DNA of 64,000 nt from Mucilaginibacter ginsenosidivorax (GTDB taxonomy: Bacteria; Bacteroidota; Bacteroidia; Sphingobacteriales; Sphingobacteriaceae): the NCBI RefSeq assembly GCF_007971525.1, contig NZ_CP042437.1:2542001-2606000 (forward strand), given 5' to 3'. How positions within the stretch are numbered: position 1 is the first letter of the stretch; each line of letters begins with the position of its first letter. Under the pieces are notes generated by a model. The model saw only the letters and a list, made by a program, of their open reading frames with translations, was not told the DNA's origin and did not search any database. The position numbers and the translations under genes are program-made. Shown in pieces: positions 33,350-43,090 of this stretch.

Positions 33350-35074
33350 CTACAACCCTATCCCCGTCCCCGTAGGGAAAAACACATTAACACTTACCGG
33401 CAATTTACCAGTTGGCTTCAAAGTACCCATTAGCACTTTCACTACTGATTTTTGCAGCTCGGGGCTGTTTTGATAGCATACCATCAGGGCTTTGCTTTTT
33501 TCGATACCGGGCAGGCCGGCTATGGTGTAGGCATTGGCAAAAACGCTGATCACCGTATTAGGCCGACCGGCCAAATCGGCTATCATCAATTTCACGTCGC
33601 TGTTGTAGTCCAGCTTGCTTTGGGGGCGAAGGCGGGTATCATGCACGCCCACTATTACCTGCTGGTACTGACTTAACAACGAAAGTATATTTTTAAGGCC
33701 GATAGCCGGGGTGTTTTTATCAACCATAAACAGCTTGCAGTTGGGGAAGCTTTTGGCAGCTTCCTGCTGAAACGCCGTTGGCGAGGATACGCCAATACTC
33801 ACAATAGCGGTTTTTAAAAACGGGTTCAGCTTAATGGTTGATGCATCGCCTTTCAATATGGTTACCGCGGCATCACTTAGTTGCTGCACCAGGTCTTTTT
33901 GCGCAGGGCTGTTAATATCTGCGTTAAGATTTAAGGGGGATGCTTCCCGGTACTGGTTAAGCCCGGCCCAATATTTGGCTGCAAGTACTTTTTTTACCTT
34001 GATTTCAAACTCGGCTTTACTGATGGCACCGTGACGCAATGCTTTGCGGATAAGATTAATTGCACGATCGGAATTTTCAGATAGCTCGATAACATCCATA
34101 CCGGCAACAAAAGCTTTCACATCAGCGTCGCCATTAGGGAAATATTTTACAACGCCTTTCATCTCCATGGCATCTGATACCACCAGGCCTTTAAACTTCA
34201 GCGAATCTTTTAAAATACCGGTAATGATGGGGCGCGATAATGTAGACGGCAAATGAGTAGTGGTATCCAATGCCGGGATGCTCATGTGGGCTATCATCAC
34301 CCCGCTGATGCCGGCCGCAATAGCCTCCCGAAAGGGGTATTCTTCCAACGAATCAAGCCGGGCCCGGCTATAAGGCAGCAGGGGCAAATCAAAATGCGAA
34401 TCAACATTGGTATCGCCATGGCCGGGGAAGTGTTTGGCGGCGGTTAGCAAACCGGCATCCTGCATACCTGTAAAATAGGCTATACCCTTTTTGGCCACGT
34501 TATATTTATTATCGCCAAATGAGCGATAATTGATCACAGGGTTATTAGGGTTATTATTCACATCCATATCGGGCGCCAAATTAAAATGAGCGCCTATACG
34601 TTTAAAATCGGCGGCCACCTGGCGCCCCATTTTGTATATCAGTGTATTATCCTGTATAGCGCCAAGCGTCATCTGGTATGGGTATGATACGGTCGAATCC
34701 AGGCGCATACCCAGGCCCCATTCACCGTCCATGGCTATCAGCAAAGGGACTTTTGCCAGTTTTTGATACTGGTTAACCAGGTTTAACTGCCTGCCGGGGC
34801 CGCCCTGGAAAAACACCAGGCCGCCAATTTGCTGATCCTTAATCACTTTACCAACCGAATCGGCATAGGCCTGCCCCTTGTTGGTATGTGCCCGCACAAA
34901 TAATAATTGCGCTATACGGTGTTTACGGCTCAGTTTATGATAAACAGAATCCACCCAATGGTTTTGCGTGTTGAGGCTTTGGATGTAGCTTTCCTTTTGC
35001 GCGAAAGCGTTTATAACGATAAAATTAAGGGAGATTATGAATGCGAAACAATAGCTGGTTTTCAATTTTGGCAT
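33350..35074 (-). CDS. Glycoside hydrolase family 3, beta-N-acetylhexosaminidase (NagZ-like), exported
   Basis: A 574-residue protein with a signal peptide ending IVINAFAQ near residue 26. The GH3 N-domain contains QIGGLVFFQGGP near 80, MDGEWGLGMRLD near 117 and the NagZ signature KHFPGHGDTNVDSH near 215, which supplies the catalytic histidine-aspartate pair. The nucleophile is the aspartate in VVSDAMEM near 300. A GH3 C-terminal domain follows. Such enzymes remove N-acetylglucosamine from muropeptides or chitin fragments. The frame opens at 35125, but the ATG at 35074 begins right at the signal peptide; the upstream part lies in intergenic repeats. Confidence 0.92.
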   Translation of the reverse strand: MPKLKTSYCFAFIISLNFIVINAFAQKESYIQSLNTQNHWVDSVYHKLSRKHRIAQLLFVRAHTNKGQAYADSVGKVIKDQQIGGLVFFQGGPGRQLNLVNQYQKLAKVPLLIAMDGEWGLGMRLDSTVSYPYQMTLGAIQDNTLIYKMGRQVAADFKRIGAHFNLAPDMDVNNNPNNPVINYRSFGDNKYNVAKKGIAYFTGMQDAGLLTAAKHFPGHGDTNVDSHFDLPLLPYSRARLDSLEEYPFREAIAAGISGVMIAHMSIPALDTTTHLPSTLSRPIITGILKDSLKFKGLVVSDAMEMKGVVKYFPNGDADVKAFVAGMDVIELSENSDRAINLIRKALRHGAISKAEFEIKVKKVLAAKYWAGLNQYREASPLNLNADINSPAQKDLVQQLSDAAVTILKGDASTIKLNPFLKTAIVSIGVSSPTAFQQEAAKSFPNCKLFMVDKNTPAIGLKNILSLLSQYQQVIVGVHDTRLRPQSKLDYNSDVKLMIADLAGRPNTVISVFANAYTIAGLPGIEKSKALMVCYQNSPELQKSVVKVLMGTLKPTGKLPVSVNVFFPTGTGIGL

Positions 35075-35086
35075 GTTCAAATGTAA

Positions 35087-35222
35087 ACACGAAACACGAA
35101 TTGATGCAACACGAATTGCCACCAATTAAAGCGGATTGCACGAATTGATAGTGATACAGACAAAACCTACGCGCAGATTAGTGTAATTAGAAAAAAATTC
35201 GTGCCATTAGTGTCCAATTAAA
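35087..35222. repeat. Word repeats around CACGAATT and their inverse
   Basis: The left part holds three copies of a CACGAATT word (about 35090-35145). The right part holds AATTCGTG, ATTAGTG and AATTAG words in reverse orientation up to 35222. The same words form the pair at 52252-52390. The region separates the divergent GH3 and beta-barrel genes. Confidence 0.7.
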
Positions 35223-35268
35223 CCTTTGCGATATTTTTTATTCTATGGCTATATAAAAACACACTAAC

Positions 35269-35952
35269 ATGAAGAAGATTATTTTTTTTGCTATCTGCCT
35301 GTTTGCAGTATATGACGCCAGCGCACAAGGATATTACGGCCCGCCACGCCGCAGGCCCCGTTACCGCGAAGAACGCCGCGAACGTCCGCGCCAAAGCCAG
35401 GACGATTTTTATCGCATAAAAGTTGGCCTAACCGGCGGCTTAAACATTTCAAACACTATTGATGCCGATAACTCCAACTTCAGCACCAACTCTATCGCCG
35501 GTTTTAACGGTGGTTTAACTTTGGATATCCCTATTGCTTATCCAATATCATTTGCCCCCGAAGTTTTGTATTCGGGCAAGGGTTATACAGCCAATACCGA
35601 TTACGGGAAGTTTACGCAACGTACCAATTACATTGATGTACCCTTGCTGTTAAAGGTTAAGCTGGCACCGCAATTCAACTTTTTGGTAGGCCCATCCATC
35701 AACTTTTTGGCATCAACCAAAAATACTTATGAAACCGGTTTTATTACCGAGCAGGAGCAATACTATAACAACCGCGGCGACCATACCGACGTAAGCGGTG
35801 TTATTGGGCTTAGCGTTGATTTGAGCCGAAACATCGAGCTTAGGGGCCGCTATAATATCGACCTGACCACCAGCCGTCCGGATGATAACTCCTACCTGCC
35901 TAACTACCGCAACCAGGTTTGGCAAATTGGTTTAGGGTTTAAATTTCAATAA
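35269..35952 (+). CDS. PorT-like outer membrane beta-barrel protein
   Basis: A 227-residue protein with a signal peptide ending VYDASAQ near residue 20, then an unusual arginine-rich stretch (PPRRRPRYREERRERPRQ). An eight-stranded-type barrel follows (IKVGLTGGLNISN, PISFAPEVLYSGKGYTA, RTNYIDVPLLLKVKL, FNFLVGPSINFL) and ends VWQIGLGFKFQ with a terminal aromatic pattern. It matches the PorT/outer-membrane-beta-barrel family of Bacteroidota, whose members are mostly of unknown role. The arginine-rich stretch may bind nucleic acid or lipopolysaccharide phosphates; that is a guess. It is monocistronic and ends at a two-way terminator. Confidence 0.85.
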   Translation: MKKIIFFAICLFAVYDASAQGYYGPPRRRPRYREERRERPRQSQDDFYRIKVGLTGGLNISNTIDADNSNFSTNSIAGFNGGLTLDIPIAYPISFAPEVLYSGKGYTANTDYGKFTQRTNYIDVPLLLKVKLAPQFNFLVGPSINFLASTKNTYETGFITEQEQYYNNRGDHTDVSGVIGLSVDLSRNIELRGRYNIDLTTSRPDDNSYLPNYRNQVWQIGLGFKFQ

Positions 35953-35997
35953 AAGCTCTTTAAGCTAAAAGCCGAAGGCCTAAGCTTAAAGTTATTG

Positions 35998-36034
35998 AAC
36001 AAGAGCCATGCGGGATTGCCGGGTGGCTCTTGTT
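35998..36034. terminator. Bidirectional terminator between convergent genes
   Basis: AACAAGAGCCA pairs exactly with TGGCTCTTGTT around a 15-base loop, followed by ATTTAT. It overlaps the first base of the neighbouring glycosyltransferase stop codon. Confidence 0.8.
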
Positions 36035-37061
36035 ATTTATCCTTTACAAATACCTTTTGAATATCTTGTTCAAACTGCTCTTCTTCCTTGTAAAGTATTT
36101 GCCGGTAAGGCGCAAAATCTTTTATCAATTCATGGTAGTTAGTTAAACATTCATTTATCCGGCCGATAATTTCTGGGATTTGACCATCCTCTTTTTCAAA
36201 CCTATATTGTTCAGGAATAGGCATATCCTGCTGATAAGCTGCCGAACCGATTTTGCCAATAATCATACAGCAGCGCATCAAACAAGCCTCGCGCGGCATA
36301 CGCTCCTTGCCAGGGTGGAAACCAAAATCTACATATAGTTTGGCCCTGTTCATCAAGGCTGCTACTTCGGCAGGCGCCATGCCCTTGATAGGTACCCATT
36401 TCATGGTGGGTGTAGCGGCAATGATCTTATCTAAAAAGGAGTCGTTTTTAACCGGGTTGTATATTATGAGGTTTTCTTTGGGCGTACCTTCGGCTACCAT
36501 ATCAAAAAAAGCGCTGTTCATGTAATCCGATATCCGGCCAACTGGCTTTATACTATTTTCGAGCAGGTGCACCTGCGAGTAGTAAGAATGGCTGATGTGC
36601 TGCACATCCTTGCGGCCTTTAAGCCTGCCGAATGATGCTGTAGGATATTTACCCAGGTAATTTTTCAGTTTAAAATACTTTTTGTGCTGTAAACTTTGGG
36701 TTAGGTTGTTTTGGGTAATGTAATAGTTAACCACGCTAAGCCACCAGATAACTTTGCGCAGCTTTTTATAGCTATCATCAAAAATAGGCAGCAGGTGCGT
36801 TTCGGGCAGTATGATGATATTTTGGGCGTAGTTCTCGATATTTTCAGCAACAGGCACGCTATACTTTTCATAGTTTTTATGCACTATATCCACGCTATCG
36901 GGGGTAGCGTAGTAATGCATAAATACATTAAAATCCATTTGCCTTAGCTTGGTGCCCAACTGGTGCAAAGCCTCGGGGCCGCCGGTGGCGTACCCTGCCG
37001 GGCAAAAAATATAAATCCTGGTTGCGGGCAGGCACTTTATTTCGGTCAAATTCTTTGTCAA
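36033..37061 (-). CDS. Glycosyltransferase-like protein (GT-B fold)
   Basis: A 342-residue cytosolic protein. The start IYIFCPAGYATGGPEALHQLGTKL is the N-terminal strand and glycine-rich loop seen in GT4-like enzymes, and the C-terminal half has VAALMNRAKLYVDFGFHPGKERMPREACLMRCCMII, the nucleotide-sugar-binding segment with the E(x)nE-like acidic residue. I infer transfer of a sugar during assembly of surface glycan. It lies at the edge of the glycan cluster, divergent from the StrF-like gene. The sugar and acceptor are unknown. Confidence 0.78.
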   Translation of the reverse strand: MTKNLTEIKCLPATRIYIFCPAGYATGGPEALHQLGTKLRQMDFNVFMHYYATPDSVDIVHKNYEKYSVPVAENIENYAQNIIILPETHLLPIFDDSYKKLRKVIWWLSVVNYYITQNNLTQSLQHKKYFKLKNYLGKYPTASFGRLKGRKDVQHISHSYYSQVHLLENSIKPVGRISDYMNSAFFDMVAEGTPKENLIIYNPVKNDSFLDKIIAATPTMKWVPIKGMAPAEVAALMNRAKLYVDFGFHPGKERMPREACLMRCCMIIGKIGSAAYQQDMPIPEQYRFEKEDGQIPEIIGRINECLTNYHELIKDFAPYRQILYKEEEQFEQDIQKVFVKDK

Positions 37062-37347
37062 AACTGGTTTGTTGTTTTTAGCAATTTAAAACACCTTGTA
37101 ATCATTATTATCATTTTCCATTTATTGCAATACGGCATAATTTATATATCTGCTACAAATGCACAAATACTATGCTGTATTTGCTGGTAAGCTATTAATA
37201 AAATAAAAAACTTTTTTGGGCAAAAGCTGTATCACATTAACAAAAACGCACGTAATTGATTTAAACACGATAAAAATTGCATTAAATACGTTTTTTATCC
37301 GTTAGGTTATTAACATCTACTTTTTTACCGGAAAAACATATTACTGA
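37062..37347. other. AT-rich divergent promoter region of the glycan cluster
   Basis: This 286-base gap between two divergent glycosyltransferase genes is strongly AT-rich with no long repeat. It probably holds both promoters. I could not pick out convincing -7 boxes. Confidence 0.45.
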
Positions 37348-38253
37348 ATGATATCAATTATTATTTCATCCGTTAATAAAGCTAATCTGCAACAGGTAAG
37401 TGAAAATATCGATGCCACAATCGGCATTCCGTTTGAAATTGTTGCCACTGATAACAGCAAGGGGCAAATGGGCATCTGCGAGGTTTACAATAAAGCCATG
37501 CTGCGTGCTCAATATGATTTTTTATGTTTTGTGCATGAAGACGTGTTGATAAAAACCAATAACTGGGGCCAAAAACTATTAGCTTTATTTGAGCAAGACC
37601 CCAAATTAGGTTTAGTAGGCATAGCAGGCAGCAGCTATAAACCGCTGGCGCCTTCGGGTGTGGGGGGTGTGGGCGCTTATACACACTATCATAATCTTAT
37701 ACAATCATTCAAATACAAAAAAGAGAAAGCGCGACATGCCTACCATAACCCCGGTAAGCAACGCCTTGCCGAAGTAGTATGTATCGACGGTGTATTTATG
37801 GCTACTACCCGGGAAATAGCCGAGGAATTTATGTTTGATGAAATCACCCTTAAAGGCTTTCATGGGTACGATATCGATTTCTCCTTATCAGTAAGTCAGA
37901 AATATAAAGTGGCTGTTACTTTCGATATATTGCTCAACCACTTTTCTGAAGGGTTGTTTAACGATGTATGGATGGAAGAAAATTTGAAATTACACAATAA
38001 GTGGAACAAATTTTTGCCTATAAAAGCCTGTAAGCTAACAGCCGAACAGATCTTTTTTATCGAAAAAAACACCTTTAAAAATTTTATTGATGAGTTAATC
38101 AAGTTCAACTACCCTATAACTACCGCCATTAAAATGCTTTGGAAAAACAGGCGTTTTTTTCAGCTCAACTCAAAGCTGTTTTTTAAACTGAAGTTCCATA
38201 TTTTTAAAAAATACATTAAATCCAAACCCTCTTTAGCAAGTTATATCTGGTAG
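37348..38253 (+). CDS. GT2-like glycosyltransferase (StrF-like domain)
   Basis: A 301-residue protein with GT-A-like features: it begins MISIIISSVNKANLQQVSENI and has FEIVATDNSKGQMGICEVYNKAML and DFLCFVHEDVLI, the last corresponding to the metal-binding acidic motif. VVCIDGVFMATTREIA and GFHGYDIDFSLSVSQKY complete the active-site pattern. The arrangement matches family 2 proteins with a StrF-like domain. It is expected to add a sugar in surface-glycan synthesis. The end overlaps the end of the convergent 38241 gene by 13 bases. Confidence 0.82.
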   Translation: MISIIISSVNKANLQQVSENIDATIGIPFEIVATDNSKGQMGICEVYNKAMLRAQYDFLCFVHEDVLIKTNNWGQKLLALFEQDPKLGLVGIAGSSYKPLAPSGVGGVGAYTHYHNLIQSFKYKKEKARHAYHNPGKQRLAEVVCIDGVFMATTREIAEEFMFDEITLKGFHGYDIDFSLSVSQKYKVAVTFDILLNHFSEGLFNDVWMEENLKLHNKWNKFLPIKACKLTAEQIFFIEKNTFKNFIDELIKFNYPITTAIKMLWKNRRFFQLNSKLFFKLKFHIFKKYIKSKPSLASYIW

Positions 38254-39050
38254 CCGCAGGTTTTAAAAATTGGGCGCCAAAAGTCAGGGTACAAATCCCA
38301 CGCATGGCATCCAAAAGGCAGCTGGTTATTATTTAACTCGATACACCTTGCGGGGGGCTGCTCAATTGAAAACTTCAGCGCAGCTTTCCAGGATGGAATT
38401 TTTAATAATTTGCGCTTACGGTTTACCTCGATGCTCCAAAAAATATCCTCGTTAAACTCGTGCTCATGACGGGTTAAATAAATATCCATTTTGTGACGCA
38501 TACTAATACTAAGTTCATGAAATTTATTAACCCGGCGCAGCGATAAGCCACCGTTACCAACCTTGTACTCGTACTGCATTGGCGATGGCACCCCATTTTT
38601 TTGCACATTATAACGGGCGTGGTAATAAAATTGAATTTTTGATTTAATAGCTTTAACTATGTCAGGATACTTACCTGGCGGTATCCATGGCGCTCCAATG
38701 TAGTCATATGGCTGATTGCACCATAAAGCAAGCTCATCGGTAAATACAAAAGCGTCCAGCTGATGGATAAGCATAAATTCGTACCCCAAAAAACGTCCGT
38801 AAAAGATATCCGACAGCATCAGCGCATTATAGCCTTCAATGCCTTTAAAAAAATGATCTTCAAAACTTTCCTCGCCGGTAAAATTAAAAGAAGCTATTTC
38901 ATCAGATAAAACAAGGGATTCCGGTTTAACAACTATACGCGGATAAGCAGCTAAAACACGTTGCATTTGTGCAAGGGCCACCTTTTCTAAAGCCGAAAGT
39001 TCATTTTTATAGATGGGAACTATTACAACAACTTTTTGGGTCGCAATCAT
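38241..39050 (-). CDS. DUF5672-like protein, probable glycosyltransferase
   Basis: A 269-residue protein starting KVVVIVPIYKNELSALEKVALAQ. FFKGIEGYNALMLSDIFYGRFLGYEFMLIHQLDAFVF and WCNQPYDYIGAPW are the conserved features I associate with DUF5672, a family found in glycan clusters. The DAFVF acidic residue could be the metal ligand of a GT-A enzyme. It follows the 39053 gene by two bases on the same strand, so they are translationally close. Activity is inferred from context. Confidence 0.78.
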   Translation of the reverse strand: MIATQKVVVIVPIYKNELSALEKVALAQMQRVLAAYPRIVVKPESLVLSDEIASFNFTGEESFEDHFFKGIEGYNALMLSDIFYGRFLGYEFMLIHQLDAFVFTDELALWCNQPYDYIGAPWIPPGKYPDIVKAIKSKIQFYYHARYNVQKNGVPSPMQYEYKVGNGGLSLRRVNKFHELSISMRHKMDIYLTRHEHEFNEDIFWSIEVNRKRKLLKIPSWKAALKFSIEQPPARCIELNNNQLPFGCHAWDLYPDFWRPIFKTCGYQI

Positions 39051-39052
39051 AC

Positions 39053-40003
39053 CTATGTTGTTTTGGTGTAAAGTTCTGCAACTAAAGATTCAAAATGATC
39101 CTGAAAAAGAAAATCGTGCCCGCCGGGCCCTTCTGGTACCACGTTAATCACATCATAACAAACCTCCAGTATCCGGGGCACTTTAAGGGCTTCGGCAATT
39201 GAGAATGGGAACGACTGGTTGCCGATAAAAAATTTACAACCGGCTATTATCCGCGCCATTTGTAAAAAATCGCTTACCTGCACCCATTCAATATTGGGGA
39301 TTTGTTTTTTGATATCCTCGTACTCCGATTCAACCCCTATAAATTTCAATTTATCATACTTACTCAAAAATGAATAATCGGTGGTTATGTTCCGGTACCT
39401 TTCGCTGCGGGCAATAACGATGTAACCCGCAAAGGCCGTATCCGGCTCAACATGAAGCCAGCTTTTCCAAAGATCGGGTGTTACCCCGGTAACGTAGGCG
39501 CACCAATGGGCAATGTTGCACCTATCCATAGGGATATGCCCGGCTCTGAAAAAATCAAGATCGATGTCAATCACTTCGTCCTTTAATTCGCCCAGGCTAT
39601 TGATGTACGGCTGCGAGTTTATTAAGGGCGCCAGCATATCTATCATTTTGGCATTGAGCATTACACCGCCTAAGGGGTGCTTTGCTGGGTTGGCTATCAT
39701 TAAAGGCTGACCGGCGCGTAAATACAAGTTGATGGGCACCTTAACCGTTTCGGCCAGCTTTTTTATAGTGGCCATAGCGTATATGATATCGCCGGCATTG
39801 CCACTGTGATTTAAGTTGATCTGATGATTGGTTTTGGCAGCAGCCTGAATTTTAGCCGGCGTGGTTAAGCGGTCATTACCGGTTAAAAACTGTATAAATT
39901 CTACTTTCTTATAATTGCTTAACTCCCACTTATAAGTTTTATAGCCTTCCCTATTGGTGTATTTAAGCCAGTAAGTACCTATAAAACTCTTTTTTTGTAT
40001 CAT
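39053..40003 (-). CDS. GT9-like (heptosyltransferase-related) protein
   Basis: A 316-residue protein. NHSGNAGDIIYAMATIKKL near residue 67 resembles the N-terminal glycine-rich motif of ADP-heptose glycosyltransferases, and FFIGNQSFPFSIAEALKVPRILE near 268 corresponds to the donor-binding C-terminal motif. It is more divergent than the two clear GT9 proteins in the same cluster. It probably acts in lipopolysaccharide core or other surface-glycan assembly, on the cytoplasmic face. It sits just before the DUF5672 gene and after the MsbA-like gene on the same strand. Confidence 0.68.
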   Translation of the reverse strand: MIQKKSFIGTYWLKYTNREGYKTYKWELSNYKKVEFIQFLTGNDRLTTPAKIQAAAKTNHQINLNHSGNAGDIIYAMATIKKLAETVKVPINLYLRAGQPLMIANPAKHPLGGVMLNAKMIDMLAPLINSQPYINSLGELKDEVIDIDLDFFRAGHIPMDRCNIAHWCAYVTGVTPDLWKSWLHVEPDTAFAGYIVIARSERYRNITTDYSFLSKYDKLKFIGVESEYEDIKKQIPNIEWVQVSDFLQMARIIAGCKFFIGNQSFPFSIAEALKVPRILEVCYDVINVVPEGPGGHDFLFQDHFESLVAELYTKTT

Positions 40004-40041
40004 TTTGCTTAATCAAAAATTTATTGAGAATGCTATTTTAT

Positions 40042-41916
40042 TTAATCGGCCGTAAATGTTTGCATGTCAATCAGCCTGCGGTATACCCCGTTATGGTTCA
40101 TCAGCTCCAGGTGGGTTCCCTGCTCGGCAACCCGGCCGTTATCCAATACAATAATTAAATCGGCGTTTTGAATAGTACTCAGGCGGTGAGCAATAATCAG
40201 CGAAGTACGGTTTTGCATCAGGTTATTCAATGCTTCCTGCACCAGTTTTTCCGATTCGGTATCCAATGCCGATGTAGCCTCGTCTAATAACATGATAGGC
40301 GGATTATTCAAAACTGCACGGGCTATACAAATACGCTGACGCTGCCCCCCCGATAATTTAGTCCCCCTATCGCCGGTATTAGTTTGATAGCCATTTGAAG
40401 TTTCTGTTATAAAGTTATGTGCGTTGGCTATCCGGGCAGCGGCCTCAACTTCTTCTTGAGTTACATTGGTTTTACCAAACGCAATGTTATTAAATATCGT
40501 GTCATTAAATAAGATAGATTCCTGGTTCACAATTCCCATTAAAGCACGCAGCGATTCCATCGTAACATTCCTGATGTCTATTCCATCAACACTAATTAAC
40601 CCTGCCTGTGGTTCAATAAAACGAGGCAGCAAATCCATTGTCGTTGTTTTTCCACCTCCGGATGGCCCAACCAGGGCAACTGTTTTTCCTTTAGGAATGG
40701 TGAGATTCAGACCCTTTAAAACCGATTTGTCAATATCTACCGGCTCAATTCCCATTGTAGCGGGAACCTTTAAAGCCGACTTATCATTATATGAAAAAAA
40801 CACATTTTCAAACGTGATTTTATCATTGAAATCTTCTAATTCAACAGCATTTGGCATATTGACAATTTGCGGCTTTTCATCAATCAAAGCTAACACCCGC
40901 TCACCAGCGGCAATGCCGGAATGAATGTTGCTAAATGAGTCAGAGATGGCTTTTGCAGGTCGCATGATTTGCGAAAACATTGCAATATAAACAATAAAGT
41001 TATCTGCAGTAAGTGATCCTTCGTGGTTGATTATCAATGATCCCCCGTATAATACAATACCCGCTACCATTAAAACCCCTAAAAACTCTGATACCGGTGA
41101 AGCCATTTGTTGCCTTTTGGCCATTGAACGGGTTATTCGGGAATATTCCTTATTTTCACGATCAAACCTATTTTTTATAAACTGCGTTGCGTTAAAGGCT
41201 TTGATGATCTTGATGCCTGACAGTGCCTCGTCGAGGTTGCTTATCATATTACCATAGGTTTCCTGCGATGCCTTGGCCTGTTCTTTCAATCGTTTTACTA
41301 TTCTTGAAATAACAAAAGCAGATATTGGAATAACTAACATCGAAAACAACGTTAATTTAACAGAGATAACAAATAAAGTTATTAGGTAAAATAAAAGCTG
41401 AAAAGGCTCTTTAAAGGCTACCTGCAACGTACCTGTAACTGAAAATTGGACAACTTGAACGTCGGCGGAGATTTTTGAAAGAATGTCTCCCTTTCGTTCG
41501 TTGTTAAAATAGCCAAGATGTAGATTCATTACGTTATTGAAAACTGTACGGCGCAGATTGAGCAATGTATAAATACGCAGGTTCTCCATAATCCTTTGCG
41601 AAAAATACCTGAACACGTTACTCAATAAAACCGATACAACTATAGCCACACAAATAAATTTGAGCGCTCCCAAAGTTCCATAATGCAGGTTTGCTACTTG
41701 GGCAAAATAATTTAAATCTTTTAATGGGTTCCACCAGTTTTCGGGTCGTATAAGTAACTTCTTTGCGGCAGGGTCAAAAATTGCTTTTAAGAGGGGTGCC
41801 AGCAATGCGTAATTTAATGTATTAAATATGATGGATAAAAGAGTTAAAACAAAGTATGGAAATGCGAATTTTCCGATAGGACGGGCAAACGATAGTAATC
41901 TGAAATAAGTTTTCAT
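40042..41916 (-). CDS. ABC transporter, fused permease and ATPase (MsbA-like lipid exporter)
   Basis: A 624-residue half-transporter. Residues 1-about 330 carry six membrane helices. The ATPase domain has Walker A GPSGGGKTTT near 434, the signature LSGGQRQRICIARA near 540, Walker B IMLLDEATSALD and the H-loop IIAHRLSTI. A homodimer is expected to flip a glycolipid such as lipid A-core across the inner membrane. Its place among glycosyltransferase genes supports that job. A drug exporter of the same fold cannot be excluded from sequence alone. Confidence 0.9.
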   Translation of the reverse strand: MKTYFRLLSFARPIGKFAFPYFVLTLLSIIFNTLNYALLAPLLKAIFDPAAKKLLIRPENWWNPLKDLNYFAQVANLHYGTLGALKFICVAIVVSVLLSNVFRYFSQRIMENLRIYTLLNLRRTVFNNVMNLHLGYFNNERKGDILSKISADVQVVQFSVTGTLQVAFKEPFQLLFYLITLFVISVKLTLFSMLVIPISAFVISRIVKRLKEQAKASQETYGNMISNLDEALSGIKIIKAFNATQFIKNRFDRENKEYSRITRSMAKRQQMASPVSEFLGVLMVAGIVLYGGSLIINHEGSLTADNFIVYIAMFSQIMRPAKAISDSFSNIHSGIAAGERVLALIDEKPQIVNMPNAVELEDFNDKITFENVFFSYNDKSALKVPATMGIEPVDIDKSVLKGLNLTIPKGKTVALVGPSGGGKTTTMDLLPRFIEPQAGLISVDGIDIRNVTMESLRALMGIVNQESILFNDTIFNNIAFGKTNVTQEEVEAAARIANAHNFITETSNGYQTNTGDRGTKLSGGQRQRICIARAVLNNPPIMLLDEATSALDTESEKLVQEALNNLMQNRTSLIIAHRLSTIQNADLIIVLDNGRVAEQGTHLELMNHNGVYRRLIDMQTFTAD

Positions 41917-42015
41917 TCAAAAAGTTGAACCGCAAAATTAACTAAATAGCGGCATAATAAATACTTAGTTTTTGGGGTGCAATTTAAACGATGATAAGGC
42001 TTTAATTATTGCTAT

Positions 42016-43017
42016 CTACTTAACCCAGTCGCTTATCCTGTCAAAAACCATCTCGACAGAAATACTGTCCAGGGTATCCGAGTCGCTTTCAATATGTTCG
42101 GCTTTGATGCCCAGGGGGGCCCACCGGGTGGCATTTATTGATCTGGAAATTGGGAATAAGCCCAGGGTATGGATGCCCGAAGCGGCTGCAACATGCAGAG
42201 GTCCCGTGCCGGATGCAAGCAACCCATCTGCGTTGTATATAAAGGCAATCAATTCGTTAAGCGACATTTTACCGCTTAAATCAATTACATGTGCCGGCAG
42301 TTGCGGTATCCATGTTTTAAACAATTCATGTTCTTTTTCAGACCCTGTGATAAAAATACGGAACTTATCTGCTGGTAAAAGCTTAATAAGGGCGGTAAAC
42401 CTATCCATATCCCACTCCCTGCCATTACCGTTTGATTTGGAGTGGATAATTAAATTAAACTTATCGTTAGTTAACTGATCTTTAAACCGGGCAGGTAATT
42501 CAATAGATGGTTTAAAATTATCTTTATAATAGTATGCTATAGTGCCCAGCGTTGGTACGTGGGTAACGCCAAGCGGTTTGCATAAATAAATATTTTGCTG
42601 CGCTTCGTGCAGGTCCGATTTGCCCCTGCTTAGTCGGATCAACCGGTTACAGGTAAAAAAATGATAATTACGGCTTGTGGTACCTATCCTTAAGTTTACA
42701 CCTGCCTTTTTTGCCGCTTCGGCAATATGCCTTTTCGGAAACTCATGTACTATGGCATCGATGCCTTTTTCCTTAAAAATAGCAGCTATCTCATTTGTTG
42801 ATAAAGGGCCTATCTCATCATAATTAATAAAATGGTCAATTGCCTTGCAGGCATCAACCACTGGCTTAGTGTAGCTACGGCCCAACATGCTAATGGTAAC
42901 ATCCGGATATAGCTGTTTTAAATAAATACAGGTGGGCAGCTGCAATACCACATCGCCCATGGCATCAATCCTGTTTATTAAAATATGCTTTATCTGTTTG
43001 TTATCTATCAGGGCCAT
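42016..43017 (-). CDS. Glycosyltransferase family 9 (ADP-heptose:LPS heptosyltransferase family)
   Basis: A 333-residue GT-B enzyme. The N-domain has ILINRIDAMGDVVLQLPTCIYLKQLYP, the acceptor-side motif of family 9. The C-domain has FNLIIHSKSNGNGREWDMDRF, DLSGKMSLNELIAFIYNADGLLASGTGPLHVAAASG and LGLFPISRSINATRWAPLG, covering the ADP-heptose site. It should add heptose or a related sugar to the lipopolysaccharide core. It is a close paralogue of the next gene upstream (43091-44131). The spacing of 73 bases and same orientation suggest one operon. Confidence 0.9.
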   Translation of the reverse strand: MALIDNKQIKHILINRIDAMGDVVLQLPTCIYLKQLYPDVTISMLGRSYTKPVVDACKAIDHFINYDEIGPLSTNEIAAIFKEKGIDAIVHEFPKRHIAEAAKKAGVNLRIGTTSRNYHFFTCNRLIRLSRGKSDLHEAQQNIYLCKPLGVTHVPTLGTIAYYYKDNFKPSIELPARFKDQLTNDKFNLIIHSKSNGNGREWDMDRFTALIKLLPADKFRIFITGSEKEHELFKTWIPQLPAHVIDLSGKMSLNELIAFIYNADGLLASGTGPLHVAAASGIHTLGLFPISRSINATRWAPLGIKAEHIESDSDTLDSISVEMVFDRISDWVK

Positions 43018-43090
43018 TAACTTTTAATTTTTATACGTTATGAATTTGGCAAAAGTACAATAATTGGCTTTAAAGGCCGCCGTTTATCTG

